DNA of 27,742 bases from CAZONU01 sp965370045 (GTDB taxonomy: Bacteria; Planctomycetota; SZUA-567; JAKLDR01), in contig CBDUSI010000059.1 in the NCBI GenBank assembly GCA_965370045.1, forward strand, positions 1-27,742, written 5' to 3'. Under the pieces are notes generated by a model that saw nothing but the letters and a program-made list of their open reading frames with translations, did not search any database and had not been told where the DNA came from. Within the stretch, counting starts at the first letter, position 1; every line of letters starts with the position of its first letter. A program made the translations under genes and the position numbers. Shown piece after piece: positions 21,396-27,742 of this stretch.

Positions 21396-22520
21396 TCAGT
21401 GGCCCTTGAGGTACCGGGCCAGTATCCCGGCTATGCGTCCGGCGGCTTTGCCGTCCCACAGCGGAATCTTGCGGGAGGCCTTCGGCCGGGCGAGCGCCCG
21501 GCGGACCGCGGCGACTACCCTTCGCGGGTCCGAGCCCACCAGCACGCTGCTGCCCCGCTTCACGGTAACCGGCTGCTCCGTATTTTCGCGCAGCGTCAGG
21601 CAGGGGACGCCCAGCGCGGAAGTCTCGCCCTGCAGGCCGCCGCTGTCGGTCAACGCCATGCGCGAATCGTTCAGCAGTGACAGGAACTCCAAGTAACTCT
21701 GCGGGGGCAGAAGCCAAAGCCCGTCGGAACGAGCCGAGCGCCTGGGCGTGAGTTTCTTGAAGCGCCCCGCGAGCCTGAAACGCCGCAGGCTCTTGGTGGT
21801 CCGGGGATGGGCGCTGAGCACCACCGGCAGCCGCGCGGAAATCTCTTCTAACGCTTCAACCAGGCCGGCCAGGGTCTCGCGATCATCCACGTTTGACGGC
21901 CGATGCAGCGTGGCCAGCGCGTAGCCGCGCGAGGCGAGGCCGAAGCGCCGGGCCAGGCGCATCCGCGCGGCGCGTGGGCGCAGCCGGAAGAGCGTGTCGA
22001 TCATCACGTTGCCGCACAGGTGAACGCGCTTCATGTCCGCGCCCTCGCGGCGCAGGTTGCGGACCCCGGCGGCTTCAGTTACGAAGAGCAGGTCGGAGAG
22101 CCGGTCGGTGACTATCCGGTTGATCTCCTCGGGCATGCTCTGGTCAAAGCTGCGCAGCCCGGCCTCTACGTGGGCGACCGGCACCCGCAGCTTGGCCGCG
22201 GCCAGCGCGGCGGCCATCGTGGAGTTGACGTCGCCAACGACTATCAACAACGCCGGACGGGCCGCGAGCAGCGTCCGCTCCACGGCGACCATGGCCCGCG
22301 CGGTCTGCCGGGCGTGGCTTCCCGAGCCCACGCCCAGGAAGTGTGCCGGCTTCGGCAGGCCCAGCTGCCGGAAGAAGCTGCCGCTCATCCGCCAGTCGTA
22401 GTGCTGCCCGGTGTGGCACAGGCTGACTGGAATCCGGCGGGCGCGAAGCGCGCGATAGAGGGCCGCGGCCTTCACGAAGTTGGGCCGGGCGCCGACCACC
22501 AGCATGACGGGCGACTTCAT
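21396..22520 (-). CDS. wecB: UDP-N-acetylglucosamine 2-epimerase (non-hydrolysing)
   Basis: This 374-residue cytoplasmic enzyme converts UDP-GlcNAc to UDP-ManNAc for cell-surface polysaccharides. Family motifs in order are GARPNFVKAA (10-19), TGQHYD (37-42), VVGDVNS (94-100), HVEAGLRSFD (116-125), PEEINR, FVTEAAG, TLHRPSNVDD, and DSGGLQGE in the C-terminal UDP-binding half. The length is normal. No strong ribosome-binding site precedes ATG 22520; the next Met is residue 6, closer to the usual family start. No other polysaccharide genes are adjacent in the window. Confidence 0.9.
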   Translation of the reverse strand: MKSPVMLVVGARPNFVKAAALYRALRARRIPVSLCHTGQHYDWRMSGSFFRQLGLPKPAHFLGVGSGSHARQTARAMVAVERTLLAARPALLIVVGDVNSTMAAALAAAKLRVPVAHVEAGLRSFDQSMPEEINRIVTDRLSDLLFVTEAAGVRNLRREGADMKRVHLCGNVMIDTLFRLRPRAARMRLARRFGLASRGYALATLHRPSNVDDRETLAGLVEALEEISARLPVVLSAHPRTTKSLRRFRLAGRFKKLTPRRSARSDGLWLLPPQSYLEFLSLLNDSRMALTDSGGLQGETSALGVPCLTLRENTEQPVTVKRGSSVLVGSDPRRVVAAVRRALARPKASRKIPLWDGKAAGRIAGILARYLKGH

Positions 22521-22600
22521 GGGTTCAGAGTCTAACCGGAACGCGGCCTGCTCTCAACCGATTTAGAACGGAAACATCGCGGTATTCCCGAAGGCCCCGC

Positions 22601-23722
22601 TCACTTCGACGGCACCGCCATCTCCTTGAGCCGGCTGTCCGCGATGTCCCGGAAGCGCTGCATTTCCGGGGAGAGCTTCCCCCGCCCCTTGCCGCCGGCG
22701 GCCCGCCTGTCCAGTTCGGCGCGGACCTCCCGGTAGAGCCTGCCGGCCTCCCCCTCCTGCCCGGCCACGCGCTTGAGCTCGGCCAGCCGGAAGCGGGCCG
22801 CGGGGGCCAGCTCGCTCCGGGGATGCTTCTTGATAAAGGCCTCGTAGAGGCCGGCGGCCTGCTTGAGCTCCAACTGGCGGCGGCGGCACTCGGCGGTGCC
22901 GAACTCGGCGTCGTCGGCCAGCTTGCTCTTGGGATACTTCTTGATTATCTCCGCGAAGCTCTTCTCGGCGGTCTTGAAGCGGCCCTCCTTGAGGTCGTCC
23001 TCGCCCTTGAGGTAAAGCGCCAGGGGCCGGCTGCTCTCTTTCGGCTCGGTGTTCCTGGCGATGAAGCGGAGCATGTGGTCGCTCTGGGCCTCGTAGTAGT
23101 TGGGGATCGGCGCCCCCCGGGAGACCCGCTGCCCGTTAGCGTTGCCCTGGGCGTCGTTCAAGTACCTCACGACCTTCCCGATCTTCTGCTGCTGCACCGC
23201 GACCCGGGCCTGCTGGTACATGGCCTGGCTGGCGGTCTCCCGGTCGCGGTACATCCTGGCCAGGCGGGTGTAGGCCGCGGCCGCCCGGGCGGGGTCCTTG
23301 AGGTAGTGCTGGTGGATGTAACCCACCCGGTAGAGGGCGTCGTCGGCGTAGACGTGCCGTGGGAAGCGCCGGACCATCTCCTCGGAAAGCTTGACGGCCT
23401 GCTTGTGCGCTCCGGCCTCCATGCTTAGAAAACCGCGCTGGAAGAGCGCCCGGCCGATCGAGGGGTCGCCGGGATCCTTGGGGTTGATCTTCTCCATCTT
23501 CTTCTGGGCCCCGGCGAAGGCGGCTTCGGCCCGCTTGGGATTCTTCATGATGTTCCCGCTGAAGGCCGCGTTGTATATCCGCCGGGTCTGCGCGCGGCGC
23601 CTGGCGGCTTCCTCGGCGAGCTTCACCCGGGGAGTCTTCGCCGTCCCACCCTCGGCGGCGGCGGCGGCGGCGGCCGAGAGCGCCCCGGCCAGGATCAGCA
23701 TGAGAGTGACGGACTTGCGCAT
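22601..23722 (-). CDS. Secreted TPR-repeat protein
   Basis: This 373-residue protein has a signal peptide (MRKSVTLMLILAGALSAAA, likely cut near residue 23) and then helical tetratricopeptide-like repeats. The clearest cover about 90-160 (RFPRHVYADDALYRVGYI) and 235-330 (KYPKSKLADDAEFG.. KHPRSELAPAARFRL). The pattern resembles periplasmic YbgF/BamD-type repeats used for protein contacts. GGGAGG lies 6 bases before the ATG. It follows the anti-sigma gene by 16 bp and is probably co-transcribed with the sigma/anti-sigma pair, so it may be an envelope scaffold or part of the stress circuit. A specific partner cannot be named. Confidence 0.8.
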   Translation of the reverse strand: MRKSVTLMLILAGALSAAAAAAAEGGTAKTPRVKLAEEAARRRAQTRRIYNAAFSGNIMKNPKRAEAAFAGAQKKMEKINPKDPGDPSIGRALFQRGFLSMEAGAHKQAVKLSEEMVRRFPRHVYADDALYRVGYIHQHYLKDPARAAAAYTRLARMYRDRETASQAMYQQARVAVQQQKIGKVVRYLNDAQGNANGQRVSRGAPIPNYYEAQSDHMLRFIARNTEPKESSRPLALYLKGEDDLKEGRFKTAEKSFAEIIKKYPKSKLADDAEFGTAECRRRQLELKQAAGLYEAFIKKHPRSELAPAARFRLAELKRVAGQEGEAGRLYREVRAELDRRAAGGKGRGKLSPEMQRFRDIADSRLKEMAVPSK

Positions 23723-23738
23723 CTGTTGCCTCCCGGAA

Positions 23739-24518
23739 CTACCGAGCCGAAGCCCTCAGCGCCCTGGTGCGCTCCACCAGGGCGTTGTCCAGCACCAGAT
23801 CCTGAATGTCCTTGAACTCCTCCGATTCGGAGGGCTTGTGGTTGGCCACGCGGACCAGGACCATCTCCAGCGACCGCGCGGCGGCCAGCGTGGGGCCCGC
23901 CCCCGCCCCCGCACCCGAGCGCCGCAGCTCGGCCAGGCGCGCGGGCAGGCCGCTGTCGATCACCGCCGCGCGGATGGCGGCCAGCTCCTCGCGGTCTTTG
24001 GGGTCGGCGTTCTTCAGGCGCACCAGGATGCTCTCCGCCGCGGCCAGCAGTCGTTCAAGCTCCTCCTCGCGGTCGGCGGCCAGCACGGGGGAGCCCACGT
24101 AATCGTCGCCGTTCCCGGCGACCGGCCCGCTCCCGGGTCCCGGCCGGTCCTCGTCGAGCAGCAGCGGACGCACCGCCCAGCCGGCCCAGGCCGCGACCAG
24201 CAGCGCGGCGGCGACCAGCGCCAGGCGCAGGGCGCGCCGCCACATGCGCCGCGAGCGCGCCACCTGCCCCTCGGCCCGTGAGCGCTCGCCCATGGCGATG
24301 CGCACCATCAGCCGGCGGTTGAAGTCCGTCCACTCCGTCTCGGCGCGCTCGGCGGCCGGCTGGGCGGCCACTGCGCGGTCCCCGGCGGCCAGGTCCTCGA
24401 CCAGCCGCGCGCAGGCCTCGCACCCGGCCAGGTGCCCGGCGGCGGCTTCCTTCTCCCCGGCGGCAAGCTCGCCGTCCAGCCAGGCGGCGGCCGACTCGGT
24501 GAATTCCTTGCAGTTCAC
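23739..24518 (-). CDS. Zinc-finger anti-sigma factor with one membrane segment
   Basis: This 259-residue protein has an N-terminal anti-sigma (ZAS) zinc-finger with C3, H29, C33 and C36 (GHLAGCEAC), a single membrane segment at about 97-116 (LRLALVAAALLVAAWAGWAV), and an outer helical domain of about 140 residues. It would hold the sigma factor encoded just upstream at the membrane until a signal is sensed. The GTG start at 24518 overlaps the sigma stop codon (GTGA), as is usual for such pairs. The outer domain contains DPKDREELAAIRAAVI and KPSESEEFKDIQD repeats of unknown role. Confidence 0.85.
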   Translation of the reverse strand: MNCKEFTESAAAWLDGELAAGEKEAAAGHLAGCEACARLVEDLAAGDRAVAAQPAAERAETEWTDFNRRLMVRIAMGERSRAEGQVARSRRMWRRALRLALVAAALLVAAWAGWAVRPLLLDEDRPGPGSGPVAGNGDDYVGSPVLAADREEELERLLAAAESILVRLKNADPKDREELAAIRAAVIDSGLPARLAELRRSGAGAGAGPTLAAARSLEMVLVRVANHKPSESEEFKDIQDLVLDNALVERTRALRASAR

Positions 24519-25099
24519 AGCACGGCCCTCTGCTTCAGCTTCTCGCGCAGGGCGGCGCGGGCCCGCGACAGCCGGCTCATCACCGTGCCCACCGCCGCGC
24601 CGGTCGCCCCGGCGATCTCCGCGTAGCTCATCTCCTCCTGCACCCTGAGCACCAGACAGGTGCGCTGCTCCTCGGGCATCTCCGCCATGGCCTGCTCAAC
24701 GGCCCGGGTGGTCTCCTCCCCGTCGTCCGGCTCCGACCCGTCCTGCGGCCTCGGCGGGACCTGCCGCGCGGCGGCCTCCATCGCCGCCCGGCGGCGAGCC
24801 CGGCCGCGCAGGTGGTTGCGGCCCAGGTTCACCGCGATGCGCCGCAGCAGCCCATAGAGCGGCTGGGACTCGTCCAGGTCGTCGATGTGCCGCCAGAGCC
24901 GCACGAAGCACTCCTGGAGGAGATCGTCGGCGGCGCTGCGGTCGCCGACCACCCGGACCAGGAGCACGAACAGCGGCCGCTTGTAGCGGTCGACCAGCGC
25001 CTCAAAGGCGCGAGCCTCGCCGGCCCGGAAGCGACGGACCAGGTCAGAGTCGCTGGGCGGCTGCCTCACCCTCAAACGGCCCCTTTCTGCCCGATACAC
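24515..25099 (-). CDS. ECF-type RNA polymerase sigma factor
   Basis: This protein of up to 194 residues has sigma region 2 (DLVRRFRAGEARAFEALVD.., with AADDLLQECFVRLW for -10 recognition) and region 4 (LRVQEEMSYAEIAGATGAAVGTVMSRLSRAR) for -35 recognition. The linker between is about 60 residues. The start is uncertain: GTG 25099 gives the longest form, while GTG 25069 (VRQPPSDSD) has AAAGGGG 10 bases upstream and would remove ten residues. It is the first gene of a sigma / anti-sigma / TPR operon with its own promoter at 25140-25168. Confidence 0.88.
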   Translation of the reverse strand: MYRAERGRLRVRQPPSDSDLVRRFRAGEARAFEALVDRYKRPLFVLLVRVVGDRSAADDLLQECFVRLWRHIDDLDESQPLYGLLRRIAVNLGRNHLRGRARRRAAMEAAARQVPPRPQDGSEPDDGEETTRAVEQAMAEMPEEQRTCLVLRVQEEMSYAEIAGATGAAVGTVMSRLSRARAALREKLKQRAVL

Positions 25100-25139
25100 C
25101 CCGCGGGGCGCGGGTTATTCCGCCGTTCGCGCGATAACC

Positions 25140-25168
25140 AGCCTACGTTCAGGCAGGCCGCAAGTCAA
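25140..25168 (-). promoter_or_regulatory. Promoter of the sigma/anti-sigma operon
   Basis: On the minus strand TTGACT (plus 25163-25168) and TAGGCT (plus 25140-25145) are 17 bp apart, a housekeeping-type promoter. No AAC-type ECF autoregulatory -35 was noticed. Confidence 0.55.
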
Positions 25169-25206
25169 GCCTGCGGCGGCTCTTGCGGCCCACTATATGG
25201 CGTTTA

Positions 25207-26583
25207 CTACTCGAACCAGCGCGGGTCCAGAGCTTCGCGCTGGGCGGCGAGCATCTCCTCAATGATCGCGTCGGCGTCCGAGATCGAGTTGACGATGGGG
25301 TCGGTGAGCATCGCCCGGCGGAGCACCTTGCGGTCGCATGTCACCGCCGCCTCCACGGTCAGCTCATGGGTATCGAGCACCTGATGGGTGAGGCCCCGCA
25401 CCCCTCGGGGCATCTCGCCCACCGGCACCGGCCGGGGGCCGTCCATGTCCACGTCGCTGAGCAACTCGAAGAAGGCGTCGTCGGGCATGTTGCTCACCGC
25501 GCCGCGGTTGGGCTGGTTGACGTAGAACTGCTTGCCGAGGCCGCCCCACATGCCCTCGATTACATCGGTGGCGTGGTCGGTGGGCACCTTCTCGAAGAAC
25601 TCGCTCATGGGCTTTTCGCCAGCCGCGTAGCCGTTTATCTCTTCGAAGATTCCCGCGCGCTTGCGGGCGCGCTCCTCGGCGTCGAACAGGCCGATGGCCT
25701 CGATGTCCGACGGGTTCTGTGAGTATCCCTGCCAGTAGGGCACGTACTCCTTGGTATGGCTGATGCACATGGACGCCGCGCCGAATACCTCGCTGAGCGC
25801 CAGGCGGTAGCGCCCGTTCTTGCGGCCCTTGGAGCCGACGGACTCGTCCTCGTCCGCGGCGTGCTTGCGCATGTACTCGTAATAGGCCGGGAGGCAATCC
25901 TCGCCGTCGACCTCGAAGCCGGTTAACCATGTAAAGTGATTGACGCCTACTACGCGAAGTTCAATGGCGGCCTCCAGCGCAGCCTTCTCCTCGTCCGCGC
26001 CGAGCCTGCCGACCGCGCGCAGCATCTTCCGCCGGAAGTGGGGCTCGTGCAAGCCGTCGCACAGCGCGAAGCTGCGCACCTTCGGCGCGTGACGCATGAG
26101 CATGATCCCGAAGCAGGCCGTGGGATTAATATAGTTGACGAGCCAGGCATCGGGGCACAGATCCTCCACGTCGCGGGCCACGCCCAGCACCTCGCGGGTC
26201 TCGCGCAGCGTGCGGAAGATCCCGCCCGGCCCGATAGTGTCGCTGGAGCACATCCGCACGCCATGCTTCGCGGCTATCGCCGTATCCACCCCCCGCCAGG
26301 TGATGCCATCATTGGCGAAGGTCAGGACCACGAAGTCCGCGCCGGGCAATACCGCGCGGCGGTCGGTGGAACTCTCTATCGTCGTCGGCGCGCCGGAGTG
26401 CTCCCGGGCGCGCTCGGCCAGCGCGGTCATCTTCTTGAGGGTCGCCTCGTGGGTGTCGACCAGGGCCAGCGTGGCGCCATTGAGCACCGGACTGCTCATC
26501 ACCCCCTTGATCGCCTGGCGCCCGAAGAACATGCTTCCCGCACCGATCACCGCGATTCTGGGGCCTTTCTCGCTTCTGGACAT
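25207..26583 (-). CDS. Glycoside hydrolase family 4 enzyme (alpha-galactosidase/alpha-glucuronidase type)
   Basis: This 458-residue GH4 enzyme cleaves glycosides by an unusual NAD- and metal-dependent redox elimination. The NAD-binding GAGSMFFG is at residues 14-21, followed by FANDGI, NYINPTACFG (150-159), metal ligands C175 (ALCDG) and H216 (GVNHFTW). ATG 26583 is chosen because AAAGGAGA lies 9 bases upstream; the ATG at 26592 would be only one base from it. The motifs favour the MelA/AglA non-phosphorylated-substrate branch, but the sugar is not predictable. It is divergent from the AraC-type regulator at 26750, which is its likely controller. Confidence 0.9.
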   Translation of the reverse strand: MSRSEKGPRIAVIGAGSMFFGRQAIKGVMSSPVLNGATLALVDTHEATLKKMTALAERAREHSGAPTTIESSTDRRAVLPGADFVVLTFANDGITWRGVDTAIAAKHGVRMCSSDTIGPGGIFRTLRETREVLGVARDVEDLCPDAWLVNYINPTACFGIMLMRHAPKVRSFALCDGLHEPHFRRKMLRAVGRLGADEEKAALEAAIELRVVGVNHFTWLTGFEVDGEDCLPAYYEYMRKHAADEDESVGSKGRKNGRYRLALSEVFGAASMCISHTKEYVPYWQGYSQNPSDIEAIGLFDAEERARKRAGIFEEINGYAAGEKPMSEFFEKVPTDHATDVIEGMWGGLGKQFYVNQPNRGAVSNMPDDAFFELLSDVDMDGPRPVPVGEMPRGVRGLTHQVLDTHELTVEAAVTCDRKVLRRAMLTDPIVNSISDADAIIEEMLAAQREALDPRWFE

Positions 26584-26749
26584 TATTATCATTCTCCTTT
26601 CGGCCGCTCCGGGGCCACCTTGCGCGCCCCGCTCCCGTCAGGCCGTGTCTCCTGTATACTCTACACCGTGCGTCCAAAAGGGGGAATAGAAGATAGTTGC
26701 AAATAGCTGGATAATATTTACACTAGCCTCAGCCCCAAGGAGACCGAGA

Positions 26750-27562
26750 ATGCCCCGAAAACGCCGCGGGTTCTCAGTTCCCGCCCTGCCACCCTATCGG
26801 GTGCGCACCGCCGGGCACATCTATGCCAGCCCGCACCACTCCACTCCCGGCAGCCGGGAAGGCGACACCATGCTCACCGTCTTCCTGGCCGGTCGGGGAC
26901 TCTACATCCTCGACCGCCGGCGCAGCGCGGTCGAGCCCGGCACGGTGGGGCTGGTCCCCGACGAGAACCCCGGCATCGTGCTGTCCGACGCAGCCGACCC
27001 CTACGACCACTACTACTGCCGCTTTGCCGGCGACTACGCGCTCTCGCTGGCCGCGGGCATTCGTGCCTCCCACGGCGGGCGTTTCTTCCACCACGAACGC
27101 GCCGCCGAGATCGCCGACCTCGTCCGGCGCATGGGCCCCATCGGCCGGGGGAATCTGCCCGGGCAGGTTCGCCCCGCCGAGCTGCTCCTGGCCGAGGCGC
27201 TGATGATTCTCTCCCAACCGCCCCGGCCGGCGCGGACCCGCGCGCTCAGCGCCGAGAGCCTGGAGCAGTACCTCCGCGATCACATTTCCGAGCCCTTCGA
27301 GCTGCTCCGCGTCGCCGAGCACTTCGCGGTCTCGCGCACCTCGCTGTGCCGCGCGGCGCGGCGGCTGACCGGACGGACGCTGCTGGAGGTCGCCGAGGAG
27401 CTCAAGGTCGAGTGGGCCGGGACGCTGCTGGCCTCTGGCGCGGCCAACGTCTCCGAGGCCGCCCGGCGGACCGGCTACGCCGATCCCTTCTACTTCTCGC
27501 GGGTCTTCCGCCGGCGCACCGGCCTGGCCCCCCGCGAGTGGGCCGCCCGGGGACGGCGCTAG
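26750..27562 (+). CDS. AraC-family transcription regulator
   Basis: This 270-residue protein has an N-terminal cupin-like sensor (about 15-95, with SREGDTMLTVFLAGRGLYIL and GTVGLVPDENPG) and a C-terminal double helix-turn-helix. The latter includes LLRVAEHFAVSRTSLCRAARRLTG and NVSEAARRTGYADPFYFSRVFRRRTGLAPREW, the AraC signature. It probably binds a sugar and activates the divergent GH4 gene from the 166-bp shared region (26584-26749). AAGGAGA lies 6 bases before the ATG. A possible -10, GATAAT at 26710-26715, lacks a good -35. Confidence 0.92.
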   Translation: MPRKRRGFSVPALPPYRVRTAGHIYASPHHSTPGSREGDTMLTVFLAGRGLYILDRRRSAVEPGTVGLVPDENPGIVLSDAADPYDHYYCRFAGDYALSLAAGIRASHGGRFFHHERAAEIADLVRRMGPIGRGNLPGQVRPAELLLAEALMILSQPPRPARTRALSAESLEQYLRDHISEPFELLRVAEHFAVSRTSLCRAARRLTGRTLLEVAEELKVEWAGTLLASGAANVSEAARRTGYADPFYFSRVFRRRTGLAPREWAARGRR

Positions 27563-27564
27563 CA

Positions 27565-27577
27565 GGCCGTTGAAAAA
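27565..27577. repeat. GGCCGTTGAAAAA motif
   Basis: This lies directly after the stop codon of the AraC gene and is a near inverted copy of the TTTTTCAACAGGCC stretch at 18744-18757 (one base missing). Confidence 0.4.
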
Positions 27578-27626
27578 TGGAGCAGTCGTGATTGGGGGCA
27601 GAATGGTTCAGATTCGAGGAGGGGTT

Positions 27627-27656
27627 CCGAAGTCGATGCCCGAGCATCGTCTTCGG
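27627..27656. repeat. Strong hairpin after the AraC gene
   Basis: CCGAAGTCGATGC (27627-27639) and GCATCGTCTTCGG (27644-27656) pair over 13 bp with a single mismatch and a 4-base loop. There is no T-tract, so it is not a typical intrinsic terminator. The rest of 27563-27742 shows no convincing gene, although AAGGAG-ATG at about 27667-27674 opens a short frame that runs off the window. Confidence 0.6.
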
Positions 27657-27742
27657 GTTCCCGACGAAGGAGATGGGCCGTTATGGTCCAACCCGAAGGG
27701 CGGCAGGCGGTCCCGTCGCGCTGCTTCGTTCTCGGGATTCGC

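Overview
The window is a 27.7 kb piece of a GC-rich bacterial chromosome. Most genes use clear GGAGG-type ribosome-binding sites and TTGAAG/TTGACN -35 boxes. The lineage cannot be fixed from the sequence alone. The GC-rich coding, a sigma/anti-sigma pair, a family 4 glycosidase with its own AraC regulator, and octamer-based 'CCACCAAGACACCAAGG' repeats would suit an uncultured environmental bacterium, for example a Planctomycetota-like lineage. This placement is inference.

Layout. (1) Positions 1-355 hold the tail of an unknown gene and a tRNA-Arg(TCT) with its own promoter. (2) A divergent promoter region at 1729-1942 drives a class III aminotransferase leftward and an eight-gene, tightly packed operon rightward (1943-12238). 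The operon encodes aldehyde dehydrogenase, an isocitrate/homoisocitrate-type dehydrogenase, an HD-domain protein, a fused aconitase-family enzyme, a second two-subunit aconitase-family enzyme, and a two-subunit ATP-citrate-lyase-like enzyme. (3) Positions 12239-14280 are rich in short repeats. They contain three palindrome-ended elements of about 115-131 bp, two of which lie in frame inside a 322-residue protein made of two repeated modules. (4) Positions 14434-15354 hold an orphan membrane protein with lower GC. (5) lhgO and asnB diverge from back-to-back promoters. (6) Positions 18814-21136 hold a lower-GC two-gene cassette (DUF262/DUF1524 nuclease plus T5orf172 GIY-YIG protein) that looks like a defence insertion. 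(7) A wecB-like epimerase, then an ECF sigma / anti-sigma / TPR lipoprotein-like operon. (8) A GH4 glycosidase and an AraC regulator diverge at the right end.

How the genes may work together. The main operon contains what is needed to run one arm of the citrate or homocitrate pathway backwards: a 2-oxo acid is reductively carboxylated with NADPH, isomerised by aconitase-type enzymes, and cleaved by an ATP-dependent lyase to acetyl-CoA plus a shorter 2-oxo acid. The divergent aminotransferase and the leading aldehyde dehydrogenase suggest an amine or amino acid as the source. Two readings fit: lysine to 2-oxoadipate to homocitrate to acetyl-CoA + 2-oxoglutarate (a reversed aminoadipate pathway, which would be new), or glutamate/ornithine/GABA-derived 2-oxoglutarate to citrate to acetyl-CoA + oxaloacetate. 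The sequence does not decide between them. lhgO, 3 kb away, is another enzyme commonly tied to lysine/glutarate breakdown.
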